From Lotus japonicus (taxonomy: Eukaryota; Streptophyta; Magnoliopsida; Fabales; Fabaceae), in contig NC_080042.1 in the NCBI RefSeq assembly GCF_012489685.1, positions 51,450,066 to 51,514,065 of the forward strand: 64,000 bases of DNA, in the 5' to 3' direction. Position numbers and translations under genes: made by a program. Shown here piece after piece: positions 1 to 11,577 of this stretch (position 1 is its first letter; each line of letters begins with the position of its first letter). The notes under the pieces were generated by a model. That model was not told where the DNA came from. It saw only the letters and a list, made by a program, of their open reading frames with translations, and did no database searches.

Positions 1-340
1 TCGAAAGGCAGACTCAGACGAAGGAGCACAAGTCTGACGACCACTGATGTTCCCGCTAGAGTGCAAGGCACAGGCAAAAAAAAATAAAAATGGAGTCCCA
101 ATTGAGGGGGAGTAATAGAGATAATAAAGTGGTGACTCAAAGAAGTCCCACATTGCCAAGATTAGCAGGTGCACAAGTGCATATATAATAAAGAACACAC
201 ACACCCATTGCCTTAAGCCTAAGGTTTTGTGGTGTTGTGTGGTTCTAACTTAGGATTTCTAACAACTCGGCACTCTCTGAATTTTCGTGTACCTTTGATC
301 TTGTGAGATTCATTCTCTCTAGCTTCCTCAGGTTTTCACT
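1..340 (+). mobile_element. Possible Ty1/copia 3' end and LTR remnant in an upstream CPSF100 intron
   Basis: A purine-rich tract resembling a retrotransposon polypurine tract (around 103-113) is followed by LTR-like DNA containing a CCCACATTG motif and ending near TTCTAACA at about 265. Plant copia LTRs often look like this. No second LTR, primer site or coding sequence is visible, so the borders are approximate and the element may start before the window. It lies in the intron upstream of the first visible CPSF100 exon. From 340 to 998 I see only AT-rich intron. Confidence 0.35.
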
Positions 341-998
341 CTCTTTATCTCTGTTGAATATATGTTAAGCTTAAATCTATCTCTTTGCTGAGATAAGACT
401 AATAACAAACTAAATCTGAACAGATATTGCACAATCTCTTTGCTGAGCTTTGATCTTCCTTCTCTTAGCTTCAGATCTAGATGCACTTGTACCATTGGAG
501 CTTATAATTTTCTTCTTATGCAGAACGAAAATATTGTCTAGAGGGTTATTGGTGCAAATGCAATGGTTATATCTTGGTTATGTGAAAAGCGGTGGGAATC
601 CAACAAAAACTACAATACCAATAAAGGGTATTATCTGCAAAACAAGACATAGAGTTGGGCCTAATTTGTTACTTTGGAAAGCCAGACAAGATATTTTATA
701 AATGATAGTAGTTTAATTGAACCAATTCAATTTCTTAGAAGTTAGAATTTCAAATCCTTTGAAAATTTGAGATAAGGTATTCAAACACGGGGTTACTGTA
801 TCTCTTTTGTTTTTCCTTTTTATTATCACTGTGTTGTAAACTATCGCACGTTGTATCTTTTCTCCCGTTAACCTTTCAGGTTAATATTTCAAATTCTCTT
901 CTATAAAAATGCTTTATATCAGTGCTAATGATGCTAGCTACTTAACATATTTGTTTGCTATCTTATGTTTACTGATCCTTATCTTTTTGGATGCATAG

Positions 999-3900
999 TT
1001 TGCCACACTAGCTCGTATGCTTCAGGCTGATCCACCTCCAAAAGCTGTCAAAGTCACTGTGTCCAAGCGTGTTCCTTTGGTTGGCGATGAGCTAATTGCC
1101 TATGAGGAAGAGCAAAATCGAATAAAGAAAGAAGAAGCTTTAAAAGCCAGTCTTATAAAGGCGGAAGAATTGAAAGCATCTCATGGGGCTGATAGTAATA
1201 CAAGTGATCCAATGGTCATTGATACTGGCAATAATCTTGTAGCACCAGAAGGTGTGTGTTGTATAAATTATTTTGGAGCTAATCTCTTTGAAGTGTTTCC
1301 CTTTTCCAGTTTTTCCTTAAGTAGGAGATATAACACATTTGGCATTGTTTTCTTGTTAGTAAACGCTTTCACTTAGGTGTTGAGAATTATCCACTTCATA
1401 TTCTTGCTAAAAAAAAAATGACCGAACTTCACATATTGCCATTGGTTGGTGTTGCAAACCAACCATTTCGTCATATTAAACAAACTGGATGAACTGTGAG
1501 ATTTTACCTTGTTGAAACATTTATCACTATTTTATGAACGTGTTAATCGGATATTACAATGTATTATAATTAATACCATCATTTGATATTAACCTTAAAT
1601 TTGTCTACAATATTATGAGTTTATCTATTATTTTGCGCCTTGTGGAAAGTTTTTTATGATTTGTTTGTTTTTTTATTTTTTTGAATTGCATTTGCAGTGG
1701 CTGGTCCACGAGGTGGAGGATACCGGGACATATTTGTTGATGGATTTGTTCCCCCTTCAACAAGTGTTGCCCCAATGTTTCCCTGTTATGAAAATACGTC
1801 TGAGTGGGATGATTTTGGTGAAGTCATAAATCCAGATGATTATGTAATTAAGGACGAAGACATGGACCAGACAGCAATGCATGTGAGTTTCCTTTTCAAA
1901 ATAACTACCTTATTACTTCCCAGTTTGAATATAATTATTCGTGTCAGTATTTAATTTGACACTTAATGTCTACATCATGCTTGTTTTCGGAGTTAGAAAT
2001 TTCTCTGAACTCTGAATCAATTACAACGACTTTACTTATTTAAAAGCATGCCAAGACTTGCCAAATATAAAGGTCAATGATATCAATGCATTACAAAGTA
2101 GTAGGAAACTTTATAAAGGAAAAGCTACAATACAGGAATCATAAGCTTAATAACTTGCTTTGGTCTATTTTGTGTTTGGCTTGGTTGCTTCTATATATCT
2201 TTAACTGTTCTCGTCCTTGAAATTTCGATGAAATGTGATACATTCTGCTTCTAACCATGAAATCTTTTGCCACATCTAATTTTTCTGGTGTTTTGTATTA
2301 ATAATTATATTTTTTAAATATTTTTTCCTATTTTTCTATCAGGTAGGAGGTGATATAAATGGAAAACTAGATGAAGGTGCTGCGAGTTTAATACTTGATA
2401 CAAAGCCATCAAAAGTCATATCTGATGAAAGGACTGTAAGCTGCTGTATCTTTGTCTTGTATTTGAAAGCTTCTTATATATATTAAACTTATATATTTGT
2501 GTTTCTATTTGAATTTGATACTGTTGTATTTGGTAATTGATTGGACAAACCAAGTTAAATCTCTTTAACTGTCTCAATTCTTTCACTGAGTGCCATTAAA
2601 ATTTTTTATTGCTTTCACAAAGATTAGAAATCTACATGTTTAGATTTTACAAAAGATGCTGTTATGTAAGTTTTTTTGAGTTATACTATCCTGCTACTGC
2701 GTTGATCTTCAAACATGTTCTATATATATGTAACAGAGTTGCAACACATTCATGGTTTTGTCCAGGTGCAAGTCAGGTGTTCCTTGGTATACATGGACTT
2801 TGAAGGCCGTTCAGATGGAAGATCCATTAAAAATATTCTCTCCCATGTGGCTCCCCTGAAGCTGGTATGGATCTCTTTGGTGCTTTTCAGTTTACTGAAA
2901 TACATAATTGAATCTTTTTTAACTTGTATTTGGAAGTTCATTATTTGTGGAATGGAAAACAACTGAGGTAGTCATATCTTGCCACCATTGAAAATCATCT
3001 GATCTTGGAAATAACTCATTTTAACTAACATACAATTTTTGAAAGCAAAGCAATAATCTGGCTTCCATTTTAAGTGGGTTTGTGTTGGTCGGGGAGCTCT
3101 GGAAACGGCTGTTGTAATGTTGGGAAGGGTAACTATCGGGGGAAAAAATTCATGGTTTGAGTTGAGCACTTTTGAATGGGCATGTAAAACCTTAGTTATC
3201 AATAACATGCTGTCTTTATTAGAATGGGCATGTGTGTGTGTGTGTGTGCATGCGCGCACACATACATACATATACATATGCACGTGTGTGTCAGCATTCA
3301 ATTGAACTTAAATCGTAAATGCATAAGGTCACGTAACTCACCAAGTAATGGCATGAGCTGTTGACAACATGTAAAACCTTAGTTATCAATGACAAGCTGT
3401 CTTTATTAGAATGGACCCTATTGTTTTCGTGTCGGTTTTTCCTTCCACTTCGTAGTTCATATTCCCCTAATTTCTGTCTGTCATATTATTTTCAACTTTG
3501 GTCTTTGTTTACATGTCTAATGTATTCTGTATTTATCTATTAATTATGTTTTTTCTCTCCCTGTGTTCTCATTCTTATCAATTATGAATTTGTCTTCAAT
3601 TTTAGGTTCATTTTTGAAAATGTAAGGCATATAACTGATAAATAATCTGTGCATGTACTCTTGTATAGATATTGTGATCCAGCTGGTTTAAGGAACCAAC
3701 TTTTATGTTCATATCATCTGTTTTTTGTTTTTGTATCAAGCATGATGAATACTTATGATTTTTCTGGAAGGTTTTGGTGCATGGGTCAGCTGAAGCTACG
3801 GAGCATCTGAAGCAGCATTGCCTGAAGAATGTGTGTCCTCACGTTTATGCTCCCCAAATTGAAGAGACAATTGATGTTACCTCTGATTTATGTGCTTATA

Positions 3901-4838
3901 AGGTACAACGATGTCAACTTTTGTAAATTTTCTGAGGCAAACAAGATGTCAAAATTAATCTTGTCTGGCATTTCTGGTTATAGGTTCAACTATCTGAGAA
4001 GCTAATGAGTAATGTACTCTTCAAGAAGGTAAATGATAGATGTCTGAACTATTTCAATTTAAATACTCTTCTTTACCAGTTTGTATAGAAATCATCATGT
4101 TGAATGATGAATTCAATTCAACTGCAGCTGGGAGATTATGAAGTAGCTTGGGTTGATGCTGAAGTAGGGAAAGCAGAAAATGACACGCTCTCGCTGCTGC
4201 CTGTTTCCGGAGCAACTCCTCCGCATAAATCTGTTCTTGTTGGTGATTTGAAATTGGCAGATTTCAAGCAGTTCCTCTCCAGCAAGGGTGTTCAGGTAAT
4301 TCCTAAGCTATAGACTTATCGTACCGATTCCTCCTTGCTCCAATTGTCTACTGGTAATCGTCATGGAAACTGATCATGTAAAGGCTGATAAGTTTTATTG
4401 TTTATTTTTTTTTGAATGATGGTTACTGTTCTGCAACAGAAATTTGAGTGAGAAAAATTAGTGAAACAACTGAATATCTACTTTATAAAAAAATATGAAT
4501 CATGACATGATACCCTTTATGTAGGTGGAATTTGCTGGTGGGGCTTTGCGTTGCGGTGAATATGTAACTGTCCGGAAGGTTGGGGATGCAAGTCAGAAGG
4601 CAAGTTCTCCTTCTTAACATTTGTTAATTAATTAGATTCATACATTCTTTAGGATATTGATCATTTTCCAATGCAGCTGAGATTATCCAGTTTCTCTTTC
4701 AAGATTCTGATCTATTAAGATGATGTTTTTTGATAGGGTGCTGGTTCTGGTACACAGCAAATTATTATTGAAGGCCCCCTGTGTGAAGATTACTATAAAA
4801 TTCGCGAATATCTCTATTCACAGTTTTATTTGCTTTAG
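999..4838 (+). CDS. CPSF100: Cleavage and polyadenylation specificity factor subunit 2 (CPSF100), 3' part
   Basis: CPSF100 is the catalytically inactive partner of the CPSF73 endonuclease and acts in the nucleus in pre-mRNA 3'-end cleavage. Nine exons are readable: 999-1251, 1698-1882, 2343-2435, 2766-2864, 3771-3902, 3984-4028, 4128-4295, 4525-4599 and 4737-4838. They join in phase to 383 residues plus a TAG stop. Diagnostic stretches are LARMLQADPPPKAVKV, SKRVPLVGDELIAYEEEQNR, DFEGRSDGRSIKNIL and the C-terminal IIIEGPLCEDYYKIREYLYS. The visible part covers the end of the beta-CASP/RMMBL region and the C-terminal domain. By the usual size of about 740 residues, roughly the first 350 lie upstream of the window. 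All introns use GT-AG except the last, which uses GC-AG. A young retrotransposon sits about 390 bp past the stop. No lesion is seen in the visible exons. Family identity is certain in my view; the exact exon borders are inferred. Confidence 0.93.
3180..3414. repeat. Direct repeat of about 46 bp flanking a GT/CA microsatellite in a CPSF100 intron
   Basis: The segment starting CATGTAAAACCTTAG occurs at about 3180-3226 and again at about 3368-3414 with a few mismatches. Between the copies is a (GT)n run (3230-3248) followed by alternating CA/TG DNA. The pattern fits local duplication. Confidence 0.7.
4600..4736 (+). other. GC-AG intron of CPSF100 (last intron)
   Basis: The donor reads AAG followed by GCAAGT, the usual context of the minor class of GC-AG introns still spliced by the U2 spliceosome. 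The acceptor is TGATAG. Joining 4599 to 4737 keeps the frame into the conserved C-terminus, and no GT donor nearby gives an in-phase join. Confidence 0.75.
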
Positions 4839-5219
4839 ATTTGGGCGAAAAATTCAGTTTTTGCTTTGTTTTACCTCTTCGTTTCACTTGTTTAAGGAAG
4901 ACTCATACAGCCTAAGAAACAGGGTTCACGAACAGGGGGGAAGGATGTGACTTTTGTGCTTCATTTAGGGACCAGAAAGCTTAGCTGAGTAGCAGAGTTG
5001 GAAGAGTTGGTTAATCTGGTTAGCCATTTTAACTAGAAGATTGACAGAGCTGTCATTTGCTTTCAATATTATCAGTGAAGAAATGACACTGCGTCATTCT
5101 CAGTGTTGTGCCTTGAATTTACAACAACCTTAGCATCTGAGGAAATGAACTTTTCAAATGTCTTTGGTCTCAATGTATTTCTAGGAAAGTTATGTAATTT
5201 GTTCCTTATTTCTGGATCA
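4839..5219 (+). other. CPSF100 3' untranslated region
   Basis: No open frame is seen between the CPSF100 stop and the retrotransposon target site. The sequence is T-rich and ordinary for a plant 3' UTR. After removal of the inserted element it would continue directly at 10646, so the element may sit inside the transcribed 3' UTR. Confidence 0.5.
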
Positions 5220-5224
5220 TTCTT

Positions 5225-5610
5225 TGATGAGAACCAAAATACAGAAATAGAGAACAAGGTATGAGAATAAGGAAACACTTTGATTACTACTGAAATAGAA
5301 GAAACAGAAATGCAATAGCTACTGCTATTGCCCCAGAGTAAGACTCCTGTAGAAGAAGAGACTCTCTTCACTCTACTCTTAACAACCTATTTCTCATCAT
5401 AGTCCTTCTCATTCTAACAGAAAGCTTATATGAGAATCTCCACTCAGCCTTACGCACCTCTCACACCCTTCCTACCCGCAAAGGCCGTAACTAACTTGTG
5501 CCAGCTCACCCTCCTAAGATTCCCCTCTCTTATTCTTTCTCACATATACTTTCCATCCTTTGGGCCTGGTCTCATTGGCTGTGGCCCCACCCTCACTAAG
5601 AGCTCTATCA
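5225..5610 (-). repeat. 3' LTR of the Ty3 chromovirus
   Basis: This is a 386-bp repeat, the same as 10255-10640 with an offset of exactly 5030. In a line-by-line reading I found no differences between the copies. The last part of the polyprotein frame (stop at 5514) lies inside this LTR. Confidence 0.95.
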
Positions 5611-8600
5611 ATTCCACCGGCTTGAGGAACAACCTTGTCCTCAAGGTTGAAGGCGGGAAACTGATTTAAAATAGTCAACTCATCTTCCCAAGTGGCTTCA
5701 TCTGCAGACTTGCCATTCCACTGAACGAGATATTGCTTCACAGTTTCCCCTTGTTGTTGGATGGTGCGGGCAGCGAGCACCGTGCTGGGTTCCACTGATG
5801 GTGGCAATTCTCCCGCAAGGCCCTCTGGAAGTTCTTTCTCAACCTGATAATTCCCGATTGCTTTCTTTAGAAGAGACACATGAAACACGGGATGGATGCG
5901 AGATGTTTGGGGAAGGCGAAGCTTGTAAGCCACAGCTCCTATGCGCTCAAGCACTTCAAAAGGGCCATAATACCGTGGGGATAGCTTTGGGTTGATACGT
6001 TGTGCCACAGATTGTTGGCGGTGGGGTCGAAGTTTCACAAAGACCCACTCACCCACGTCGAAGTGCTTCTCTGTGCGCTTCTTATCAGCCTGAGATTTCA
6101 TATATCCTTGAGCTCGAAGGAGGTGACTTTTCAATTGACGCAGTGCCTCATCTCTGTCCAACAGCTCTCGAGCTACAGCTTCCACTTTCGTTTCCCCAAC
6201 AGTAAAACGGAGCAAGGTGGGAGGGGCACGACCATAGACTACCTCGAAAGGAGTCACTCCCGTGGACGCATGGTAGGTGGTATTGTACCAATACTCCGCC
6301 CAGGGTAGCCAGTAGAGCCATGTGCGCGGTTGGTCCGCGATGAAACAACGAAGATACGTCTCTAAGCAACGATTAATGACTTCAGTTTGTCCATCTGTCT
6401 CAGGATGGTACGCGGTACTCATAGTCAGATGTGTCCCTTGTAACTTAAAAAGCTCAACCCAGAAGTTGCTGACAAAGATGGGGTCCCGGTCGCTTACTAT
6501 GGATCGAGGAACTCCATGTAAACGCACGACCTCTTTGGCAAAAGCTTCTGCCACACCTCTGGCAGAGAAAGGGTGGCGCAAAGAAATGAAATGTGCATAC
6601 TTGGACAGTCGATCAACCACCACAAACACTGTATCAGTTCCTCTGACCTTGGGTAAACCTGTTATGAAATCCATGGAAAGCTCATCCCATATCTTCTCCG
6701 GAATTGGTAGCGGTTGGAGCAGACCCCCTGGTGAGGTAGCTAAGTATTTTTGCCTTTGACACACATCACAGGCCTTGACAAACTGTTGAACCCTCCCCTT
6801 CATGCCAATCCAATACATATTTGCAGCAATCCTGCGATATGTGCGGTAGAAACCCGAATGCCCACCCTGCGGTGTGGCATGAAATTCGCTGAGGAGTTGA
6901 GGGATCCAGCGAGATGAAGCAGAGATTACAAGGCGATTTTCATAATACAAAACCCCCTGATCATAAGTATAGCCAGGTTTACTGGAAGGATCCAATTGTA
7001 TCGCAGCAATGATCGAGGCCAACTTAGCATCTTGATGGGCCTCTTGAACCAATTCTTTGCCTTCTGACCATTGAGGATAGGAGACAATGGACTGGAATTC
7101 ACCGTCTTCAAATCTACGAGACAAAGCATCTGCTCCCTTATTCGTTGGGCCGGGTTTGTACACAATGTCAAAACGATATCCTAAGAGCTTGGCGGCCCAA
7201 TTCTGCTGGTCTACGGTTGTGATTCTTTGGTGGAGCAATTGGCGTAGACTCTTTTGATCAGTATATACAGTAAACTGTCTCCCCAACAAATATGGTCGCC
7301 AATGTTGCACTGCTAGAACGATGGCCATCAATTCTTTCTCATAAGCAGATTTGGACAGATTTCGAGCACTCAAGGCTTTACTAAAGTAGGCTATGGGTCT
7401 GCCTTGCTGGAGAAGTATGGCTCCTACCCCATTCCCGGAAGCATCACTCTCTATAGTGAAAGGTTGAGAGAAATTTGGTAATGCAAGTACAGGTTCAGTC
7501 ACCATTCGTGCTTTGAGTGTGTCAAATGCCTGCTGAGCTTGTGAAGTCCATTTGAAACCTTCTTTTTTTGTAAGTTCAGTCAGTGGCCTAGCGATCTTAC
7601 CATAATCTCGCACAAACTTGCGATAGTATCCAGTCAACCCGAGAAAACCACGTACCCCTTTTACATTCTTAGGTACTGGCCATGAGGTGATGCTTTGCAC
7701 CTTGCTAGGGTCCATTGCCACTCCCTCCTGTGAAACCACATGACCCAGATACTCTACAGAATTCTGGGCAAAAGTGCACTTTTTACGATTCGCCACCAAA
7801 CGCTGTGCACGTAGTCTCTCAAATACCATGGTCAAATGTTGCAAGTGCAGATCCCAATCCGAGCTGTACACGAGGATGTCATCGAAGAAAACAAGTACAC
7901 TCCGACGCAAAAGGTCACGGAAGACTTCATTCATCAATGCTTGAAAGGTGGAAGGGGCATTCATCAAACCGAAGGGCATCACAAGGTATTCATAGTGCCC
8001 TTCGTGGGTACGGAATGCAGTTTTGTGTACATCTTCCTCTTTCACCAACACTTGGTGATAACCCGACTTGAGGTCAAGCTTGGAGAAGTAGCGAGCCCCA
8101 TGAAGTTCATCCAATAACTCGTCTATCACTGGAATTGGGAATTTGTCAGGGATCGTTGCCTTGTTCAACTCGCGGTAGTCCACACACATGCGCCATGACC
8201 CATCCTTTTTCTTCACTAAGATGACGGGGCTGGAGAAGGCGCTTTGACTGTGTCTAATGATTCCTGATTTCAACATGTCCCTGACTTGTTTTTCTATCTC
8301 GTCCTTATGGTGATGGGAGTACCTGTATGGCCTCACATTCACCGGCCCTTGTCCTGCTATAAGATTAATCTGGTGATCTTTCTGCCGCCTTGGAGGTAAT
8401 CCCATGGTCTAAATAAAAATGTCCTCGAAACGACTGAGGAGTGATTCCAACTGATGAAGCTGTTTCTCAGAGAGTCCTGAAACTTCTTTGGTGTTCTTAG
8501 TAGTATGCGCTGCTTGCAGCTCTTTGCTCTCACCTTCGTGCTCCTCATTTTGGCCAAAAATGCTCTGCAAAGCCCACTGTTTATGCTGTATTCCCTTCTG

Positions 8601-10184
8601 TCCTTGCAAAAAGAACCACTTCCCAGCAAGCTGAAATTTCATGGTTTGTCTCCCCCAATTGACTAGCATGTCTCCAAGGGTAATCAGCCACGTTACTCCC
8701 AAAACCAAGTCAATACCATCCAAATCAAATAGGATTGTCTCTACCGTGGTTGTGTAATCACCAATTTCCACTCCCACATGTTCAACCTTACCGCTGGCCA
8801 TCACCTTGCTTCCATCTCCCAACAGAATTCGCATCTCTGGTGTGGCTTGAATTTCCCACCCCATCGCTGTTGCTACTCGTTTGGACAAGAAATTGTGCGT
8901 TGCCCCGCTATCAACCAAGATGAGGATTGGAACGCCCCGGACTGTTCCCTGCAGCTTCATCGTGTGGGCTTGAAGTGGCTCGGCTCCCAATTTCATGATG
9001 CTTAGCTCACCGTCCACAGCCGCCGCGTCGTCCTCTTCTGCTTCCAGCGACATATTCCCCTCTTCTCCTCCGTCGTCTCCTTCCTCTATCAACATGATGC
9101 GGAGTTGCTTGTCGGGGCACTGGTGAAGTGGGTGGTACTTGCCGCCGCATTTGAAGCAGAGCCCCTTCTGACGCCGGTCAAGGAGCTCTTGATATGGCAG
9201 ATGCCTTATCCCTTTGTCGCGATGGGTGGGACGCTTGTCTTCACGTCGATCTCCTTTGTCATCTCGGTTCTTCACCATTACCCAACCTTGGGTTGAGTCA
9301 CGACCCGCTAGAACTGGGCCTGATGCTGTTTGGTGGGCCGGTCGGTTATATGACCCCGATCCATATCCATATCGTGGGCCTCCGTTTTTTGACCCGGTTG
9401 AGCTGCGACCCGCTCCGTGGAGCTCTGTCTCTATTGCCCGAGCTAGAGGAATCAATCGTGAACGAGGTAGCGTCGTCAGAGCCCGCATACTGCGAACCCG
9501 TGCTCGAATGTCCTCACGCAACCCATGGATGAAGTACCCAAAGTACTGTTCATCGGGTAGATTTGGCGTCTGCGAGAGCAAACGCTCGAAATCAACCACA
9601 TAATCGTCAACGGTCCCCTATTGCTGGAGATCCGAGAGCTGTTCGAAGACGTCACCCTTGTTGGCGGTGCCATAGCGCTCCAACAACTCGTTGGTGAGTC
9701 GTTCCCAGGTTAATCCGGGGTCCAAGTGCAGCAAAGAGTTGAAATAATGGATCGTGGATCCTTCCATGCATAAGTGAGCCAAGTTCACCTTGACTTCTGG
9801 GCTTGTACCCATGACATGGAAGTAGACCTCAGCACGGGCAATCCAACCCGCCGGGTCTTCTCCATTGAAAAGAGGAAGCTCTACCTTCTTGGCAGACTTG
9901 CGGAATTCATCCAACTGTCCTCCATCGAGCTTAGTCCAACCAGATACACCAGATGGACTTCCCTTCTCGGCTCCAGATCTTGCTGGTGTGTCTAGATTTC
10001 GCACACTCCCCGAATCATCTTGCTCCTGAGTCTGCTTGGATAATTTCTGGGTTAAAAGATCAATCAAGCGAGCCTGATTGTTCTCCGCTTGCTCCTGCAT
10101 AGTGACAAGAGTTGATCGGAGATTTGCCACTTCAGTTTCCAGTGCTGCTACCTTCGCTTCCATCTTCTTCTTCGCTGGTGGCAT
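5514..10184 (-). pseudogene. Ty3 chromovirus Gag-Pol polyprotein with two in-frame TAG codons
   Basis: One frame of 1,557 codons runs from ATG at 10184 to the stop at 5514. It is broken only by TAG at 9620-9618 and TAG at 8411-8409. Domains in order: Gag (FNGEDPAGWIARAEVYF, about residue 107), a CCHC knuckle (CFKCGGKYHPLHQC), aspartic protease (LVDSGATHNFL), reverse transcriptase ([16 protein letters not shown] and FFDD), RNase H ([12 protein letters not shown] and YTDQKS), integrase and a chromodomain ([18 protein letters not shown]). Counted from the ATG at 8405, integrase has H509, H516, C546, C549 and D579, D639, E675, a D,D35E spacing. All these catalytic residues are present. The first stop falls in Gag and the second between protease and RT. 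Both would be CAG if a single C-to-T change is assumed. The last 32 or so residues are read from the 3' LTR. Confidence 0.92.
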
Positions 10185-10254
10185 TCGTTGTCAGATTCAA
10201 CGAAGATGAACGCTGGCCTCCGTCTCGTAAATCATCCGGCAGGACGGACCAATT

Positions 10255-10640
10255 TGATGAGAACCAAAATACAGAAATAGAGAACAAGGTATGAGAATAA
10301 GGAAACACTTTGATTACTACTGAAATAGAAGAAACAGAAATGCAATAGCTACTGCTATTGCCCCAGAGTAAGACTCCTGTAGAAGAAGAGACTCTCTTCA
10401 CTCTACTCTTAACAACCTATTTCTCATCATAGTCCTTCTCATTCTAACAGAAAGCTTATATGAGAATCTCCACTCAGCCTTACGCACCTCTCACACCCTT
10501 CCTACCCGCAAAGGCCGTAACTAACTTGTGCCAGCTCACCCTCCTAAGATTCCCCTCTCTTATTCTTTCTCACATATACTTTCCATCCTTTGGGCCTGGT
10601 CTCATTGGCTGTGGCCCCACCCTCACTAAGAGCTCTATCA
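10255..10640 (-). repeat. 5' LTR of the Ty3 chromovirus
   Basis: This is a 386-bp repeat identical by eye to 5225-5610. On the minus strand it would carry the element's promoter. Its outer end abuts the TTCTT target duplication at 10641-10645. Confidence 0.95.
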
Positions 10641-10645
10641 TTCTT

Positions 10646-11577
10646 CCTCTATCTTTACATGCAGATTTTACACACTTAACATTAAATTAGATAGACATAC
10701 AGTGAATCTGTGCAGGATTATTTATTAATTTGGTTGATAATCACTATGGGAACTATCTTGTTAAATGGAAACTGTCTTATTAATTTTGATGTCTGTACTT
10801 GTATTCTGAACTTTGGTTTACACTTTACAACTTTGTTTTTTCAATCTCATGTTCTTTGTATCATTTTAAAAATAAAACTTGTTCCATGATGACTAATAGA
10901 CTAATAGTATTTGATGAAAATACTTTTACTAATCTTTAATACAGGACACATAGCAAGAATTTTGCACATAAGACAAACCTTTAACTTGATTCTCCTTCTT
11001 GTTTTTTTTTTTTAAATTGCTGCTAACTTCCTAATGTGTCTTTTATCTCTCGTTAATCTCTTCAATTTCCCTTTCACCATTAAGAATTATATTAAGGGTA
11101 TAATTGGTAAAACATAATAAATGTTTTCTTAAAATTACAAAAGTGACTAATAAAAAAGAAAAGAATTTTGAAAAATAGTGATAGATATTAAGGAAAAGGA
11201 GGAGTGTGACTTTCCACTAACAACTACTCCCATGAATTCATAAAAGAATTTTAGGAGAAACAAAACTTGGAATGTGATCAAATAGATTTATAGGGAGCAC
11301 AAATCTTAACAACTTGTTTATCAACAAAGCCTCGTTTCATGCTCTGCTCCCCTTTCATTCATCATGAAATGCCTCATCCATGACTTAATATGTACAACTT
11401 CTTCTCACTCGCGTGAGTTCATACAAGAATTCTAGGTCTTGTTTTTCTATTTTGACTAATAATTACAAACTTATCACGTTGTTTACGCTTTATTTCTTAC
11501 TTTTAAATAATTGATTCCTATACAAATTTTCAAACCAAATAAGTCCTAACTAATTGAGTAGAAACTTTGAACCATGT
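10646..11577. other. Intergenic DNA between convergent CPSF100 and NLP genes
   Basis: AT-rich, with no convincing open frame or repeat. It probably contains the tail of the CPSF100 3' UTR (the continuation after the retrotransposon) and the 3' UTR of the minus-strand NLP gene. Confidence 0.5.

Larger units (their letters stand above)
5225..10640 (-). mobile_element. Complete Ty3 chromovirus (Reina-like) LTR retrotransposon
   Basis: The element is 5,416 bp and is bounded by two LTRs (5225-5610 and 10255-10640) that begin TG and end CA on either strand. It is flanked by the 5-bp target duplication TTCTT (5220-5224 and 10641-10645). Reading on the minus strand, the order is LTR, gag, protease, reverse transcriptase, RNase H, integrase, chromodomain, LTR. 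Integrase after RT/RNase H marks Ty3-type elements, and a C-terminal chromodomain marks chromoviruses. The small size and short LTRs suggest the Reina clade, which is an inference. The stretch after the 5' LTR begins TTGGTCCGTCC and may be the primer-binding site, but I could not match it to a tRNA. The polypurine tract is weak. Because the LTRs look identical, insertion must be recent. Confidence 0.95.

Noticed and set aside
450..701. Open frame of 83 codons in the first CPSF100 intron
   Set aside because: No family resemblance, AT-rich composition and an intron context; most likely chance.
2972..3301. Minus-strand frame rich in His, Thr and Cys
   Set aside because: It translates the GT/CA microsatellite inside an intron.
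5430..5669. Plus-strand frame also present at 10460-10690
   Set aside because: The shared part is only the antisense of the LTR, repeated because the LTRs are identical.
6002..8117. Several plus-strand frames of 60-145 codons
   Set aside because: They are antisense shadows of the retrotransposon polyprotein.
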